Positions 33,380-44,746 of a stretch of DNA of 64,000 nucleotides are shown here, in pieces (the stretch's first letter is position 1; each line of letters starts with the position of its first letter). A program made the position numbers and the translations under genes. Source of the stretch: Hygrophila difformis. Its lineage: Eukaryota; Streptophyta; Magnoliopsida; Lamiales; Acanthaceae. The notes below the pieces were generated by a model that had not been told where the DNA came from, did no database searches, and saw only the letters and a program-made list of their open reading frames with translations. Where the stretch lies: the NCBI GenBank assembly GCA_030278955.1, contig JAOANR010000003.1:25125227-25189226 (forward strand). The letters are read 5' to 3'.

Positions 33380-34130
33380 ATCAACACTCACCAATAAACA
33401 TCAGCAGTGGGGTACCTGATCTCCCTTCATTCATCAAAGAGTTGCAGATTCTCATCCAACACTTAATAATGGTTTCTAGGTCATGCAGGACTTTCCATCG
33501 TCCATCGTTTAGTTCTTTATTAAAAGTCGCCTTAAGGACTATAAGAAGCAATTTATCAAACACTTGATGGGCATAGAAAGGACAGAATACGATTTTCTCA
33601 AAACAAAATTCCAAATTGTCGGATCAATGATAAAGTGGCTAGGAAAAAGCATCAAACAGGTCGAATCAATCAACACCAATCTACCATATTCAACAAAATC
33701 GGCATATCTCAAGCCCCTATTTTTTAGCACAGCAGCGAAGACAAAAACCCAAATATCAAAACTTGGGAATCATTCCCAAGCCGGCGTCAACATTGTGAAA
33801 TAAGAAAATCAAGAGATAGTTGGGGGAAGAATTGTACCTGGCGTGATAAAGGCCGAGAAAGACTAAAAAAACACGCAGAGATAGACAGAACAGGAAGAGT
33901 CTATGCGCGCAAGTGGGCTAGCCGCGAGATTCTGCGGGCGTTGGTTTACTGGTGTGTTTGGGAAGTGTTTGGGCGTGGACCAAAAATGGGGGCTGGATGG
34001 ATTGTTTATGGGTTAAAAGTATATAAGAAGGGGTTTTTTCAGACGAAGTATTCATGATGCAATAATAACTAATCGCATTCCAAGAATAGATCATTAATTG
34101 TGCTATATAATTGGCAGATACTCTTTGAAA
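33380..34130. other. Moderately GC-rich stretch with overlapping short ORFs
   Basis: Frames of 60-80 codons exist on both strands (for example 33564-33803 plus and 33381-33614 minus), but none shows a motif I know and none extends into a splice-consistent gene. It could be a non-coding transcript or a decayed gene. Confidence 0.35.
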
Positions 34131-34245
34131 TGAAAGTAGAGATGGCAATGGATCCGGGTCAGAATCGATAACCGAGAAAGACCCAAAATTGGGTCGAGTA
34201 TTGGGTCTTACAAAAATCGAACCAGAACCGACCCGTTGTCATCCC

Positions 34246-35527
34246 TAGGGGTGATATCGAGTCGAGTCGAGCCCGAGTAGTTAACTACTTGAGCTTGACT
34301 TGACGGGAAATATCACTACTCGAGCTCGAGTCGAGTAATGATTCTCGAGCTCGAGCTCGAGTAGCTTGGTTTTTTTTTTTTTTCTGGATTAGGCCCCTTA
34401 TACTTCCTCTGTTTTTTATAAGTGCTACGGACCCACCCAACACGCAGTCCATTACACATTTTAAATCATTAATAACTCAAGTTCGGTACAAGTAAAAATT
34501 CTAAATGTTCGATATTAAAAAACTACACGACGAGATGAATCTAACAATATCTCACTTAGCTTTATTTTAACTTGTATAACTATGATAAAACTTTAAGTCA
34601 AAGTGTTTTTGTGAACTGTATCATATTTCAACATGTTACATTTATTCAACAACGAAGGAAGTATTATGAGTTTTTGAGTTGTTTGACCTTTTTTTATTTT
34701 TTTTTATTTTGGGTTTGATTGATTAATTTTATTCATTATCAATAGAAGACAATCAAAAGACCAGATTCATTTAAAAAAATTACAATTATTTATTCCTAAT
34801 TTAAAACATACACTTTACACACAAGCACAATTTTTTTGTTTATTCCGAACATTTTTTTTACACAGTAGCCAAAAAGACATCAATCATTTGTGATGAGTAT
34901 GATTTTAATTGGATTGTGATAAAAAGGCATATTAAAAAACCTATGGCAATAGAAACATACTACACTAAATAAAAAAATATATCAATCTAAATTTGTGAGT
35001 AAAATAATGTGTTCCATCAATTACTTAGAATATTCCAATTATAATTACTGATACGGGGGACTCAAATGCCAATAAAAAAAACTCGCTGGGATGATAGGGT
35101 GGTATATGAGGAAATTGATTTTTTTTAAAGCATATAAAAAAATTGATGAATCCATAAATGGATAGAGAAAAACAAAAATATTGATATGGGCTTGTGAGAA
35201 TAGGTAATGGACTTAGAATATTTTGATTATAATTATTGAGATGGGCTTGTGAGAATAGGTAATGGGCTTGTGAGAATGGTGGGAATTTTTAAATATAAAA
35301 TAAAATATAGTAAAATTAATTAATAAACGAGTACTCGACTCGACTCGACTACTCGACGAGTACTCGATACTCGACGAGTATCATATTCTTCTACTCGAGC
35401 TTGAGCTCGATACTCGATTAAAATACTTGATACTCGACTCGACTCGAATTTTTCGAGTACGAGTCGAGCTTTTTCCGAGTCAAGTGCCGAGTCGAGTTCG
35501 AGTAGCACTACTCGTTAATCACCCCTA
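34246..35527. mobile_element. Non-autonomous hAT element (1282 bp) nested in a MITE
   Basis: TAGGGGTGAT and ATCACCCCTA form the inverted ends. GTCATCCC is duplicated exactly on both sides (34238-34245 and 35528-35535). Both subterminal zones (about 34255-34365 and 35330-35515) are dense in TCGAG/CTCGA motifs, typical of transposase-binding subterminal repeats. A further Stowaway-like MITE lies inside (34403-34661). No transposase frame. Confidence 0.88.
34403..34661. mobile_element. Stowaway-like MITE inside the hAT element
   Basis: CTTCCTCTGTTTTTTATAAG at the left and GAAGGAAG at the right with TA on both sides. The interior contains AAATCATTAATAACTCAA, shared with MITE sequence near 43801. 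Confidence 0.6.
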
Positions 35528-35544
35528 GTCATCCCTACTTGAAA

Positions 35545-36063
35545 GGCCTAGTTTCACTTTCACCACCTCTCTCTTTTACCCTCACTACTCACCGCCCACA
35601 GATTCACTCTCACTTCCTAACCTATATTTATCCCCGATTTTCCGTAAGCAAAGACAAAAGTATCCTCCTTTCACCAAAGGTTGAAGCTTTTTATAGTTTT
35701 GTTTGAGATCAAAAGGAATATTGGGCATTGAGGGGTCAACAAATGTCTGTGGCCATGGCGTCCCTTTTAAGCAAAATTGGGCTGTATTGCAACTCCGGAG
35801 CAGTGGAGAAGCATTCCAGTGGAAGGGCGGCTGCAGCTTCTTTCACTTTCTCTTCTCCGCAGGATACACTTCACCTCTCTTCCAGTTCTTTTGTTTCCAA
35901 TAACAGGTGTGATTGATTTCCATTTCATCACAGTTTTTTTTCATTTTTCTTTTCTCTTTTTAGGAAATTGAATTGAGTTCATTTTCGAGAGTTCTGTAAG
36001 ATTTGGGTTTAATTAATTGCTTGTAATTAAGGTTTTGCTGTAGATTTTGTTAGATTCTTTCAG
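35545..36063 (+). repeat. Duplicated 5' block shared with ACR11 (leader, exon 1, start of intron 1)
   Basis: 35545-36063 aligns with 39497-40011 from AGGCCTA(G/A)TTTCAC through the leader (GTTGAAGCTTTTTATAGTT), the 164-nt exon 1 and about 150 bp of intron, ending at GATTCTTTCAG in both. Intron sequence is retained, so this is a DNA-level copy, not a retrocopy. Confidence 0.88.
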
Positions 36064-37628
36064 AAATGGCAAATTTTGTCTCAGATTCCCAACAGTTAGA
36101 CTTACAGACCACCCGTATGCTGCTGCAGGTGGAGATCTTTCACTTCTCCCAACCCCAATGGTATTAGCGCTTAACCCTTCACCCTACCCGATATCTCACA
36201 CCCTTTCACCCTTGTATTTCTGCAACTTTTCTTCAACTTGTTCAGTTTGTTATTGTTTTCCACCTTGTTGATTTCACTAACTAGCTCCTGATGAATTTCA
36301 CTGTTGAAGATTTTTGGAATCTTGATTGATTGATCAATTGAGCCAATCTGTTTTCAAAACTAGTACCTTTTTATTTCAGTAAAAACCTTAACCACAGCAG
36401 GAAGCTTTTCAAGTTTTGTATTTCATGATTATTGAGTTATGATTGCCAGTCATCTGTTTATTACTGTATTGTTTTCTATCCTGTGTATGGCGGTCGGTAC
36501 AACTTATGCAATTAATTCTGGAATATAGGATCTCCTCCAACTGTACCTCAATCTAGGGGACCAGTGATTCTTGAGCTTCCTCTTGATAAAATTCGAAGGC
36601 CCCTGATGCGTACAAGAGCCAATGATCCACAAAAAGTGAAGGAACTAATGGAAAGTATTAGTGAAATTGGTCTTCAAGTACCTGTAAGATTCATAGTACC
36701 CTTTTAATAAGCTGCTGGCTGCTCACTGCCGTGTACAATCATTTTAAGATAATTTGCAGACTGTCTTGTGTTCAAGCCAAGGCGTCTGCTTAATTTTATC
36801 ATTTGCCTGTTGGCTGTTTCCTAATTAGCTGCTTGAAGACATGTTTTTTGCATCGTACCTTATATTAACACTTGTTTATTTGTTTCGTACATCAAGAACA
36901 ACATTAGAATTTTTTCATTTTAACGTAGATTGTTTCCATGCTATGTAATGAATGCTGTCGAGATATAAACTGTTTATTTACCTCTATCTGTACAAACTCT
37001 AAAACCCTGTTGTGGAAGGATTCCTCTGAAAGATGATTGGAGAATAAGTTTAGCAGGGATATGATCATGATTTATTGTGTAGGAAAATCTCACGAGAGTT
37101 AGAACAAAGATTTTGCACCCATTTTTGCATTCCCATTTAAGAAAAATGCAATAAAGCTACTGCAAATCTGCAATTTTTTTTTTTGGTTGAAGTAACTCAT
37201 GTATGTTATTTCTTTCCACCCAACCATGCGGTGTTCTATGAAGATTGATGTTCTGGAAGTTGATGGTGAATACTATGGTACGTTCACATTGTGGATATTG
37301 GCAAACCACATTACTCACACCAGCCACCATCTTCAGATGTTTTGTCATGATCACTGACTTGCTGCTACTTGTGATTTCTCAGGCTTTTCTGGGTGCCACC
37401 GTTTTGAAGCTCACCAGAAGCTAGGCCTGCCAACTATACGTTGCAAAGTCCGCCGTGGTACAAAGGAAACTTTGAGGTACCAATAATTGGAATTTTATGT
37501 TTTAGATCTTTTCTTCTCTACCAAAGGATTGCCCTTTTAAACCTTGTCTATTTTGAAACCAAGAATTATATTAACTCGTATTCTTCTTACCTATGCTTCT
37601 TCTTAATTGTAGGCATCATCTCCGTTGA
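35743..37628 (+). CDS. SRX: Sulfiredoxin, plastid-targeted, with an ACR11-derived first exon
   Basis: Six exons fit exactly: 35743-35906, 36064-36128, 36529-36683, 37244-37277, 37383-37476 and 37613-37628, giving 175 codons and TGA with all phases consistent. Sulfiredoxin reduces the sulfinic form of 2-Cys peroxiredoxins using ATP. Diagnostic features are VILELPLDKIRRPLMRTRAN, a GLQVPIDVLEVDGEYYGFSG stretch spanning two introns, the catalytic Cys in FSGCHRF (about residue 144) and the end TLRHHLR. The mature domain is complete. The N-terminus is unusual: exon 1 (MSVAMASLLSKIGLYCNSG...) nearly copies exon 1 of ACR11. Exon 2 begins at an acceptor (TTCTTTCAG) brought in by the copied intron and continues into what looks like the old SRX transit peptide (LRFPTVRL). 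The former start (ATG at 36066, reading MANF) is one base out of frame with the rest. The result is 175 aa against roughly 125 in Arabidopsis. A GATCCATG(T)..-type 25-bp unit is repeated right after the stop. Confidence 0.92.
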
Positions 37629-37844
37629 TCCATGTCGATACACCAAATATTGATCCATGTTGATACACCAAATATTGAAGCAAAGGAAGTGAAGCAGCTC
37701 CATCACTCCAGACTCCATCAAGAATGTCGATAGCAGTTACATTATAATGTCGTATTATGCACTGGATAACAAATTAACAATGGTAAGATGCTGTCACGTT
37801 CCTTTCCATTGTGAGTGGAACAAAGGAAGTAGTAATCAAATCAG
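37629..37844 (+). other. SRX 3' flank with a 25-bp tandem duplication
   Basis: Two copies of a unit containing GATACACCAAATATT lie at about 37627-37676, overlapping the stop codon of SRX. The remainder to the hAT-like element is probably 3' UTR. Confidence 0.55.
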
Positions 37845-38688
37845 CAGTGGCGGACGCAGAAGGTTAGGGATAGGGGGGCGAATTTTAATATGATTTTTTT
37901 TTTTCTCACAACATAGAAAATAAGAAAAGATAATATCATATAAAAAAATTCATTAAAATTATTTTTTTAAACTAGGGGTGACAATTGTAATCATATCAAA
38001 CTATCAGTACAACACAATTTCATACACAATTTTTGAATGAATTTAGTTGTGGCGGAATACAAAATCAAATAATTAAATTAGTACAAAATTGAAAAAAAGT
38101 AAACACTATTGAAATTATCTAAACATTAGTAAACATATAAAAATAGATAGTGCCGAACAACACTATTCTTGAAAATTTCATATACCAAAGTCTAGGCAAG
38201 GAAAAAAAAGAATAAAATTGAAAATCAAAACTTACTCACTTCTTGACTTCTTAGAGAACCGAAGACTGAAATTTCGTTGGAGTTTTATTACACTTTGCCG
38301 TTCATGCTTCCGCTAAAACACTAGGTTAAAATATAAGATATCTCTAATCTATTTATAACTTTAGATGCTGGGTCAAGTTTATTATTTTTTTAATTAAGAT
38401 TAAAGAAAATATGAGTCTATGTTAAAAAAATTCCACCAATAAAAAAATATGATATCTTCTTTTTCCCCATCTTTCCTACAATCTAAATTATGTAAAATTG
38501 ACTTACCATAACTAAAATTAACACAATCATATAAAAAAATTAATGGTAAATTTTGAGTTGGGGGCAAAATTACAGAAAATATATTTTTAATGATAACTAA
38601 AATATATATACTTATATAGAAAATTAAAAAAAAAAAAATCAATTGGGGGGCAGCCGCCCACCCTGCCCATACACACGTCCGCCAAATG
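37845..38688. mobile_element. hAT-like non-autonomous element (844 bp)
   Basis: CAGTGGCGGACG at the left and CGTCCGCCAAATG at the right are inverted and match the ends of the element at 31308-32004. No target duplication is recognisable. No transposase frame. Confidence 0.65.
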
Positions 38689-39490
38689 GTTGTTCCCGTA
38701 CCTTTATCCTTCGAGGCTCAATCCAAGGCCTGTTTGGTTATATTATAAGAAATCAGTATTCAAAACTTGGAATTCGAGCGTAGTATGCTTTTTCATTCGA
38801 ATTCTCACTTGCCCTCAACTCACACCCTTAATTTTCCTTGGCATTTCGTATTGTTTGGATCTACTTTCAAACAACTACATACAAAGAAGAACAAAATCTA
38901 AACAAATTTCTCTCTAAATGGCAACGATGTCAAGTTTGTCGAGCCCCAAAGCACGCATAGGAAGCCGTTGCATTTAAAATGAAAATTGAGATTAATGACA
39001 GATCGATGAAAGGTAGTTGAATCCAAGGCTATGTTAGATTCTCGCTGTGCTTTGCCAATAGAAAAGTTGGACTACTAGCTAAGAACGATTACACTATTAG
39101 CAATCTAAAAACCCAAATTTTACTTAAAATTATATCCAAAAATGGTCCATGTTTTCACATTCACCATCCCGAAAAGAACCAAACGTATAACAAAGGGCCT
39201 TTCCCGACTTGTTTTAAGAAAAGGGTAAAACGATAAGCAGGTCAGGTAGATAGATTTTGTGAGGCCATGCTTTTTAGCACCACCCAAATATTAGAAACCA
39301 ATCAAGGATGCCCATATATTGTTTATCTTTTTTCTTTCCCTTATTTATTTATTAATTTTTTCCAAATATTACTACTCCTATATACTAGTAGTATTATGTG
39401 TATGTATTTTTATATCCAAGAAATTAAGACAGCACAACAAGGACACGCTATAAAGACGGGCAAAACTCAGCTTCCATGAGAAATGGCGGA
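38689..39490. other. Intergenic sequence between SRX and ACR11
   Basis: No coding frame or element end recognised. The shared leader block of ACR11 starts at about 39497. Confidence 0.4.
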
Positions 39491-39676
39491 TACTCCTAGA
39501 AGGCCTAATTTCACCACACCCACTTTTCCTTTCACCGCCAACAATTTCATTTTCTCTTCGTCTCCTCTGTTTATCTCCAAATTCTTGTAAACAAATTCAA
39601 GAATCCCCGTTTCACCAAGGTTGAAGCTTTTTATAGTTGTGTTTGAGAACAAAAAGAACATTTGGGGGGGCAAGAA

Positions 39677-42286
39677 ATGTCTGTGGCCATGGCGTCCAGT
39701 GTAAGCAAATTTGGGCTGTATTGCAACTCCAAAGCAGTGGAGAGGCAGTCCAATGGAAGGACAGCTGCAGGTCCTTTCACTTTCTCTTCTGCTCAGGATA
39801 CAGTTTACCTCTCTTCCAGTTGCATTGTTTCCCAGAACAGGTGATTGATTTAATTTCATTAACAGTTTTGGATTTTCCTTTTTTCAATCTTTCTGAAGGA
39901 AAATTTTTGATTTGATTTTTCTAGCATTCTGAAAGACTTGGGCTTTAATTAATTTTGGTTTGTAATTAAATTTGTGCTCCTGATTTTGTTGGTTTTATTA
40001 GATTCTTTCAGAGTTAAAAATGGAGGGTTTATCTTTCTCGATTTTGTTTACTTTGAGTATCAGATGGTAGAATTTATTAAATTTCAATTTTCTCTATAGT
40101 TTAACTTTTTCATTACGTTAGTGATAATTAGTATTAATGATACTGTGATAGTATGATCATGGATGGATGCAATTATCATTTCTGGAGTGTTTGTATTGGA
40201 TTCATTGGGGACAGGAAATTACAATCAAATTCATAAAGCAAGTATACTGCATGAGTCTGTCAATGTGATTGGGGATTTGAACTTGGCCACTATACCTCTC
40301 CTTATTAGATTGAAGTGTTTGTAATGTGTGTTTATTATCTGTGGAATAAATTTTGTAAATATGCAACTCCAAACATCAACTCTAGTGTTTTAGCATATGT
40401 CGAAAATTATTCCAGGGTCTTTGATTCCCTTATGGATAATGGTTGGAGTAACTGTATCAGGCGTCGTCCTAGGCTGCTCAGCTTTTTTTGCTAATTATCT
40501 CTTTATACAAATGATGATGTTGGATTCCTAAAAAAACCTATGTTTCTCCACCTGGAAACAAGCATATGGTTTGCTAACTCATTCGTTGGATTTGTTTCGA
40601 ATTCTGTTTTGGAAATCCCTTTTAGAAACGTGATAAACCGAATTTTATTTTCTAACATAAGGAATGTTGAATGGTTTTTTGGGTGTATTCTTGACTGTTG
40701 CCTTATGTTGCTTTTATATGGATCCCGGATTAGCTTATCATCTTCCGTGAGTGCATTTATTCCAAAAGCCTCGTCAGCTGCAGCTGTGGAGGTATGCCCC
40801 CCTCCCCACCCCCCAAAACAAAAACATTCTTTGTCCATTCAAACCAGTTTAATACTTCCATTTTTTTTTATTACATTGCCACCTCAATTCATTGAATCAG
40901 GATGGAAGTTCTCAGGACACGGATGTAATTCCGACACCTGTTGTTATAATTGATCAAGATTCAGACCCTGATGCCACCATCGTTGAAATCACCTTCGGGG
41001 ACCGTCTTGGCGCTCTCCTCGACACAGTAGGACTCTTTTTATTTCTAGTTTGAGTTTGACTGCTGTTTCCTTATTTGAACTATTGATCGCTTAATGATGT
41101 CTTCTAACTGAATTTCAGATGAATGCCCTGAAAAATCTTGGTCTGAATGTTGTAAAGGCGAATGTGTTCCTTGATTCTTCGGGCAAACACAATAAATTTG
41201 CTATCACTAAAGCGTAAGTTTTCGTGCATAAAAAAAAAAAAAAAAAAAATATCGTCCTTTTTTCCCATCCATATCTGATTGGATTGTCTTTCAGTTCGAC
41301 CGGTAGGAAGGTTGATGATCCAGAGTTGCTGGAGGCAATTCGTCTGACAATTATCAACAATCTGATTGAATTTCATCCGGTATTCTTCCACCCAAACAAA
41401 AATTTTAGACCTTGTGGAATATCTGACATAGTAACCCTGTATGGAAATTCTATATTCAATTAAGACGTCGAGTTGAATTCTTAGGAGTCAAGTGGCCAGT
41501 TAGCCTTGGGGGCTGCATTCGGTATCATGCCACCAAGTCAAGAGGTATGTGTGTAAGTGATTAATGCCTTTGGTACTTTGTTATTACCCTCCCATATAAC
41601 AATAAAAGATAAATCAATGGAAGCTTGAAAGCAACATATGGCGTTTACAATACTGTTCACTAATGCATCATTTTCCGATGCAGATTGATGTTGATATAGC
41701 AACACATGTTCATGTCTATGACGATACAACCGAAGAAAGGTGAAGCACAAACACTGGTTGAGTGACAAACACTGGTTGAGTGTTGAATCAATTATCTCCA
41801 TTCAAAACACAAGACATTAATCCACATTCATTTTTGCAGCCTACTTGTTCTAGAGACAGCAGATCGCCCGGGGTTACTCGTGGATCTTGTGAAGATCATA
41901 ACGGACATAAATATTTCTGTTAAATCCGGAGAATTTGACACCGAGGTAATCATCAACTGGCTTTGGACAGACTAATGGATCAGTTAACCATTCGATGCAA
42001 AAAAAAAAAAAAAAAAAAAAAAAAAGATCCATAACTCAAAATGTGCTCGTCTGTAGGGCTTACTGGCCAAGGCAAAATTCCATGTTAACTACAAAGGCAA
42101 AGCCCTCATCAAACCCCTTCAACAGGTATATACATATGCATATCCATATATGAATGTATAGCTGCACCAATATATCGAAGATGCTCGACTGTCATTTGTT
42201 TAACAAAATCAAAAAAATGGCAGGTTCTGGAAAACAGTTTGAGGTACTTCTTGAGGAGGCCCTTCACAGAAGAGTCGAGTTTTTGA
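39677..42286 (+). CDS. ACR11: ACT domain-containing protein ACR11, plastid
   Basis: Ten exons in consistent phase: 39677-39840, 40734-40791, 40901-41026, 41119-41213, 41295-41379, 41485-41544, 41684-41739, 41840-41945, 42057-42125 and 42224-42286, giving 293 codons and TGA, close to Arabidopsis ACR11. Residues 1 to about 70 are Ser/Ala-rich, as in a plastid transit peptide. The first ACT domain starts at [20 protein letters not shown] and covers about residues 85-150. The second starts at [20 protein letters not shown] and covers about 210-280. The end is [16 protein letters not shown]. In Arabidopsis, ACR11 binds and activates plastid glutamine synthetase and Fd-GOGAT, tying nitrogen status to assimilation. 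The exon 2 start is the weakest call: 40734 fits phase, but a longer exon 2 is possible. Intron 1 is longest (893 bp). Its first part is the block copied into SRX. Confidence 0.93.
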
Positions 42287-43490
42287 CTCCGCAATACAAT
42301 AATCCGGTCGACGACCTCATCCTGTGGCAATTCATAAGCAACTTTTTGATGCCAAATTACATATATATGTTCATCATTGATCAACACAGCCAGAACGATA
42401 GATGCTGTTTTCGCTAGCTGTTATGCCAACATACATGTGCCATTTTCATTAATAAAATGGGGCGATTTGTCGGTCGATACTTTTCTAATTGATCAATTCA
42501 TAGCCTTATATCTTAATCATGTTGCAATTCTTGCAATATTTTTTTAAATGTATTGATAGCTCTACCATGCCTGAATTATGGGCAAGTTACTTATGGATGA
42601 ACAGGAGTGTGTGTGTGGCTGAGAATGTTTCATATGGGGCAAGTGTGTTGGTGGGAATGGTGACTGATTGATGGATATATGAAGGATAAGGATGTGTTTT
42701 TAATGAGCTTGTGTATTCCATGATGCAATTATTTTGCGGCAATCATATCATATAGGGAGGGAGTGGAGGATAAGGGGCGACATATATTGTGGTCCACTTG
42801 CTGTGGAAAAAACGGGATAAGGGCTGTAGTTTTATTCCTTTTGTGCATTATATTGCTGAAATGACAATGAAGATCTCAAGATCTTTACTAGTGGAATTGT
42901 CCTTATTGGTTTGGGTAATAATACCTTGAAGAAGAATATGGGTAAATGAAGAATGAAGTTGATTGGATGATGATTCATTTAGAATTGCCTTAACTTTCAG
43001 ATGAATTGGTTGAAGAGCAATACAAGATGATGTGAATTCTTGGCATAAGCACAAAAGCCTGGCTAGTAGGTTTTTCATAGTTATATAAACGGGTGGAAAC
43101 GGGATTTCTTTTGGTATCATTGAGACCCAAGAATAAGCACGTTTCAAAATAAAAGGTATAATAAAAATGATTATGTAGAGAGGATGATGGGGCCGGTGCT
43201 AGGAGGGGCGTGAAAAGGAAAATGTCGGGTGGAGATTCGAACCATGTAATTTGGTATAGATAGATAGATAAGCAATTTTAAAAACTCATAGTAATTTTTT
43301 AGTCCTAAATAATAATTGTACAAGGCTACAAGCCAAGCACGCTACCCACGCAACTTAAGTTTCTTTGCATTGTTTAATTTTAAAGTAACATAGGACACAT
43401 TTGTTGAATGCATGCAAACATATTGATAAATTCGAGAGGTACACATTCGGACATATCCATATACGATTCTCAAAAACTCATTACTAGATT
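42287..43490. other. ACR11 3' flank and unassigned sequence
   Basis: The 3' UTR should lie in the first few hundred bases (an AATAAA-like AATAAAATGG at about 42452). A minus frame at 42848-43147 has no recognised motif. At about 43235-43390 a reverse-oriented sequence has a GATTCGAACC box, which may be another decayed SINE. Confidence 0.4.
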
Positions 43491-43529
43491 TTACATATGA
43501 TATATTCATAAATCAGATTAATGTTACCT

Positions 43530-43718
43530 TTGGTCAGAGGGACGAGGAATTGACTTAGTTGTCAAGTTCTTTAACTTCCAATTCTATAATTTGAGGTTCG
43601 ATTCCTCACTCGTCTTTCTAACTCTCTCTTTTTTCCCTTTATAATTTATATGGCTTGTATTTTCACAGTCCTTTAATTTGCAACACCCGAGTGTCCATGT
43701 TCACCCAAAAAAAAAAAT
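43530..43718 (+). mobile_element. tRNA-derived SINE
   Basis: A possible A box (GACTTAGTTGTCAAG) and a strong B box (GAGGTTCGATTCCTC) are followed by about 100 bp and an A-run. Related sequences of about 38 bp containing AGATTAATRTTAC lie on both sides and may be a long, diverged target duplication. Confidence 0.6.
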
Positions 43719-43739
43719 ATTACATGTGTTATTAATAAA

Positions 43740-44251
43740 TTAGATTAATATTACTTCATCCATTACATATTTTATTTCACGCAGTCTAATTTATATTTTA
43801 AATCATTAATAACTCAAACTCGGTACAAGTAAAATGCTTAAAATTTGATATTTGAAAACTATAAAACGGGACGAATCCAACAAGATCGCTATATTTTTTC
43901 TTGTATAACTATAATAAAAATCGAAGTTAAAGTACTACAATGAATAATACTAAAAATCAAACAATAACACATTTTTTTTTAAAAAAAGGTTGTACTTCCT
44001 CTGTTTTTTCATTTTGCTACATTGCAAGAAATGTTATTGTCATTTGACTACTTTGACTTTAATTTTTATCATATATAGAAGTTAAAATATAGTCAAGTGA
44101 GATCTTGTTAGATTAGTATCATCTAATTGTTTTTAAATTTCGAACTTTTAAAATATTTTAATTGTACCGAACTTGAGTTGTTAATGATTTAAAATGTATA
44201 TTCGACTGCACGTAATGTGGGCCGTAGCAAAAATTTAAGAAAAATGGAGGA
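43740..44251. mobile_element. Two adjacent Stowaway-like MITE remnants
   Basis: 43995-44251 has CTTCCTCTGTTTTTTCATTT at the left and a partial inverse ending ATGGAGG at the right. 43740-43980 begins ACTTCATCCATTACATATTT and contains the internal sequence AAATCATTAATAACTCAA, seen also at 34466. Confidence 0.5.
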
Positions 44252-44746
44252 ATTATTTTGAACTTGTTATAATATGTGTATAATACTATATCACATATTT
44301 ATAAAATTTCAGTGTCACTCTGTATAATTATTTTATTTCACAAAATACCCGAAATTCATAATAACTAAAGCATGAACCATTGAACCTCCTACAATTAGGG
44401 TTTTGTTTCCATTATGGGGTGTATGCCATTCGTGGTCCATCTGAATTACTACCGTTTTTAGATTGGAGGCACCAAGAGAAATCTCCAAAGGGGTATAAAT
44501 GAATCCATCATGCGTCGAAGAAGAAGCAATATTTCGATAATTTAATAATTTTTTTAATATATTAAATTATAAAATAAAATAAATTAAATATCATTGCTTA
44601 GGCGCTCCTCCACCACCGAAAAAAAAAATATTAAACATGTTTAATAAGGTAGTTTCTAAATACAAATTGTGATTTTGTCCTCACGCGTCTAACTCGATTT
44701 GTATTACTAAACTTGTTCGTACCACGATATATATCCTTTTAGTTTA

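Larger units (their letters stand above)
34137..35537. mobile_element. Outer hAT-type MITE, split by a second hAT element
   Basis: The ends are TAGAGATGGCAA (34137) and TTGTCATCCCTA (to 35537). Flanks AATGAAAG and CTTGAAAG agree at 6 of 8 positions, compatible with an old 8-bp target duplication. The inner element at 34246-35527 landed in its right inverted repeat. Its right edge abuts the block that SRX shares with ACR11. Confidence 0.65.

Noticed and set aside
33381..33803. Overlapping ORFs on both strands near 33.4-33.8 kb as a host gene
   Set aside because: No motif, no consistent splice sites, and multiple stops in the longer reading.
37845..38688. Target-site duplication for the hAT-like element downstream of SRX
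   Set aside because: Neither 8-bp flank matches with any reasonable choice of ends, so the class rests on TIR similarity only.
40626..40733. Longer ACR11 exon 2 beginning at 40626
   Set aside because: The phase would fit, but it adds 36 codons of hydrophobic sequence between the transit peptide and mature part. Kept as an alternative only.
42848..43147. 99-codon minus ORF downstream of ACR11
   Set aside because: No recognisable motif or conservation clue, and the composition resembles intergenic DNA.
43235..43390. Possible minus-strand SINE or tRNA relic with GGTTCGAATC box
   Set aside because: Only a B-box-like sequence is convincing. There is no tail, no duplication and no cloverleaf.
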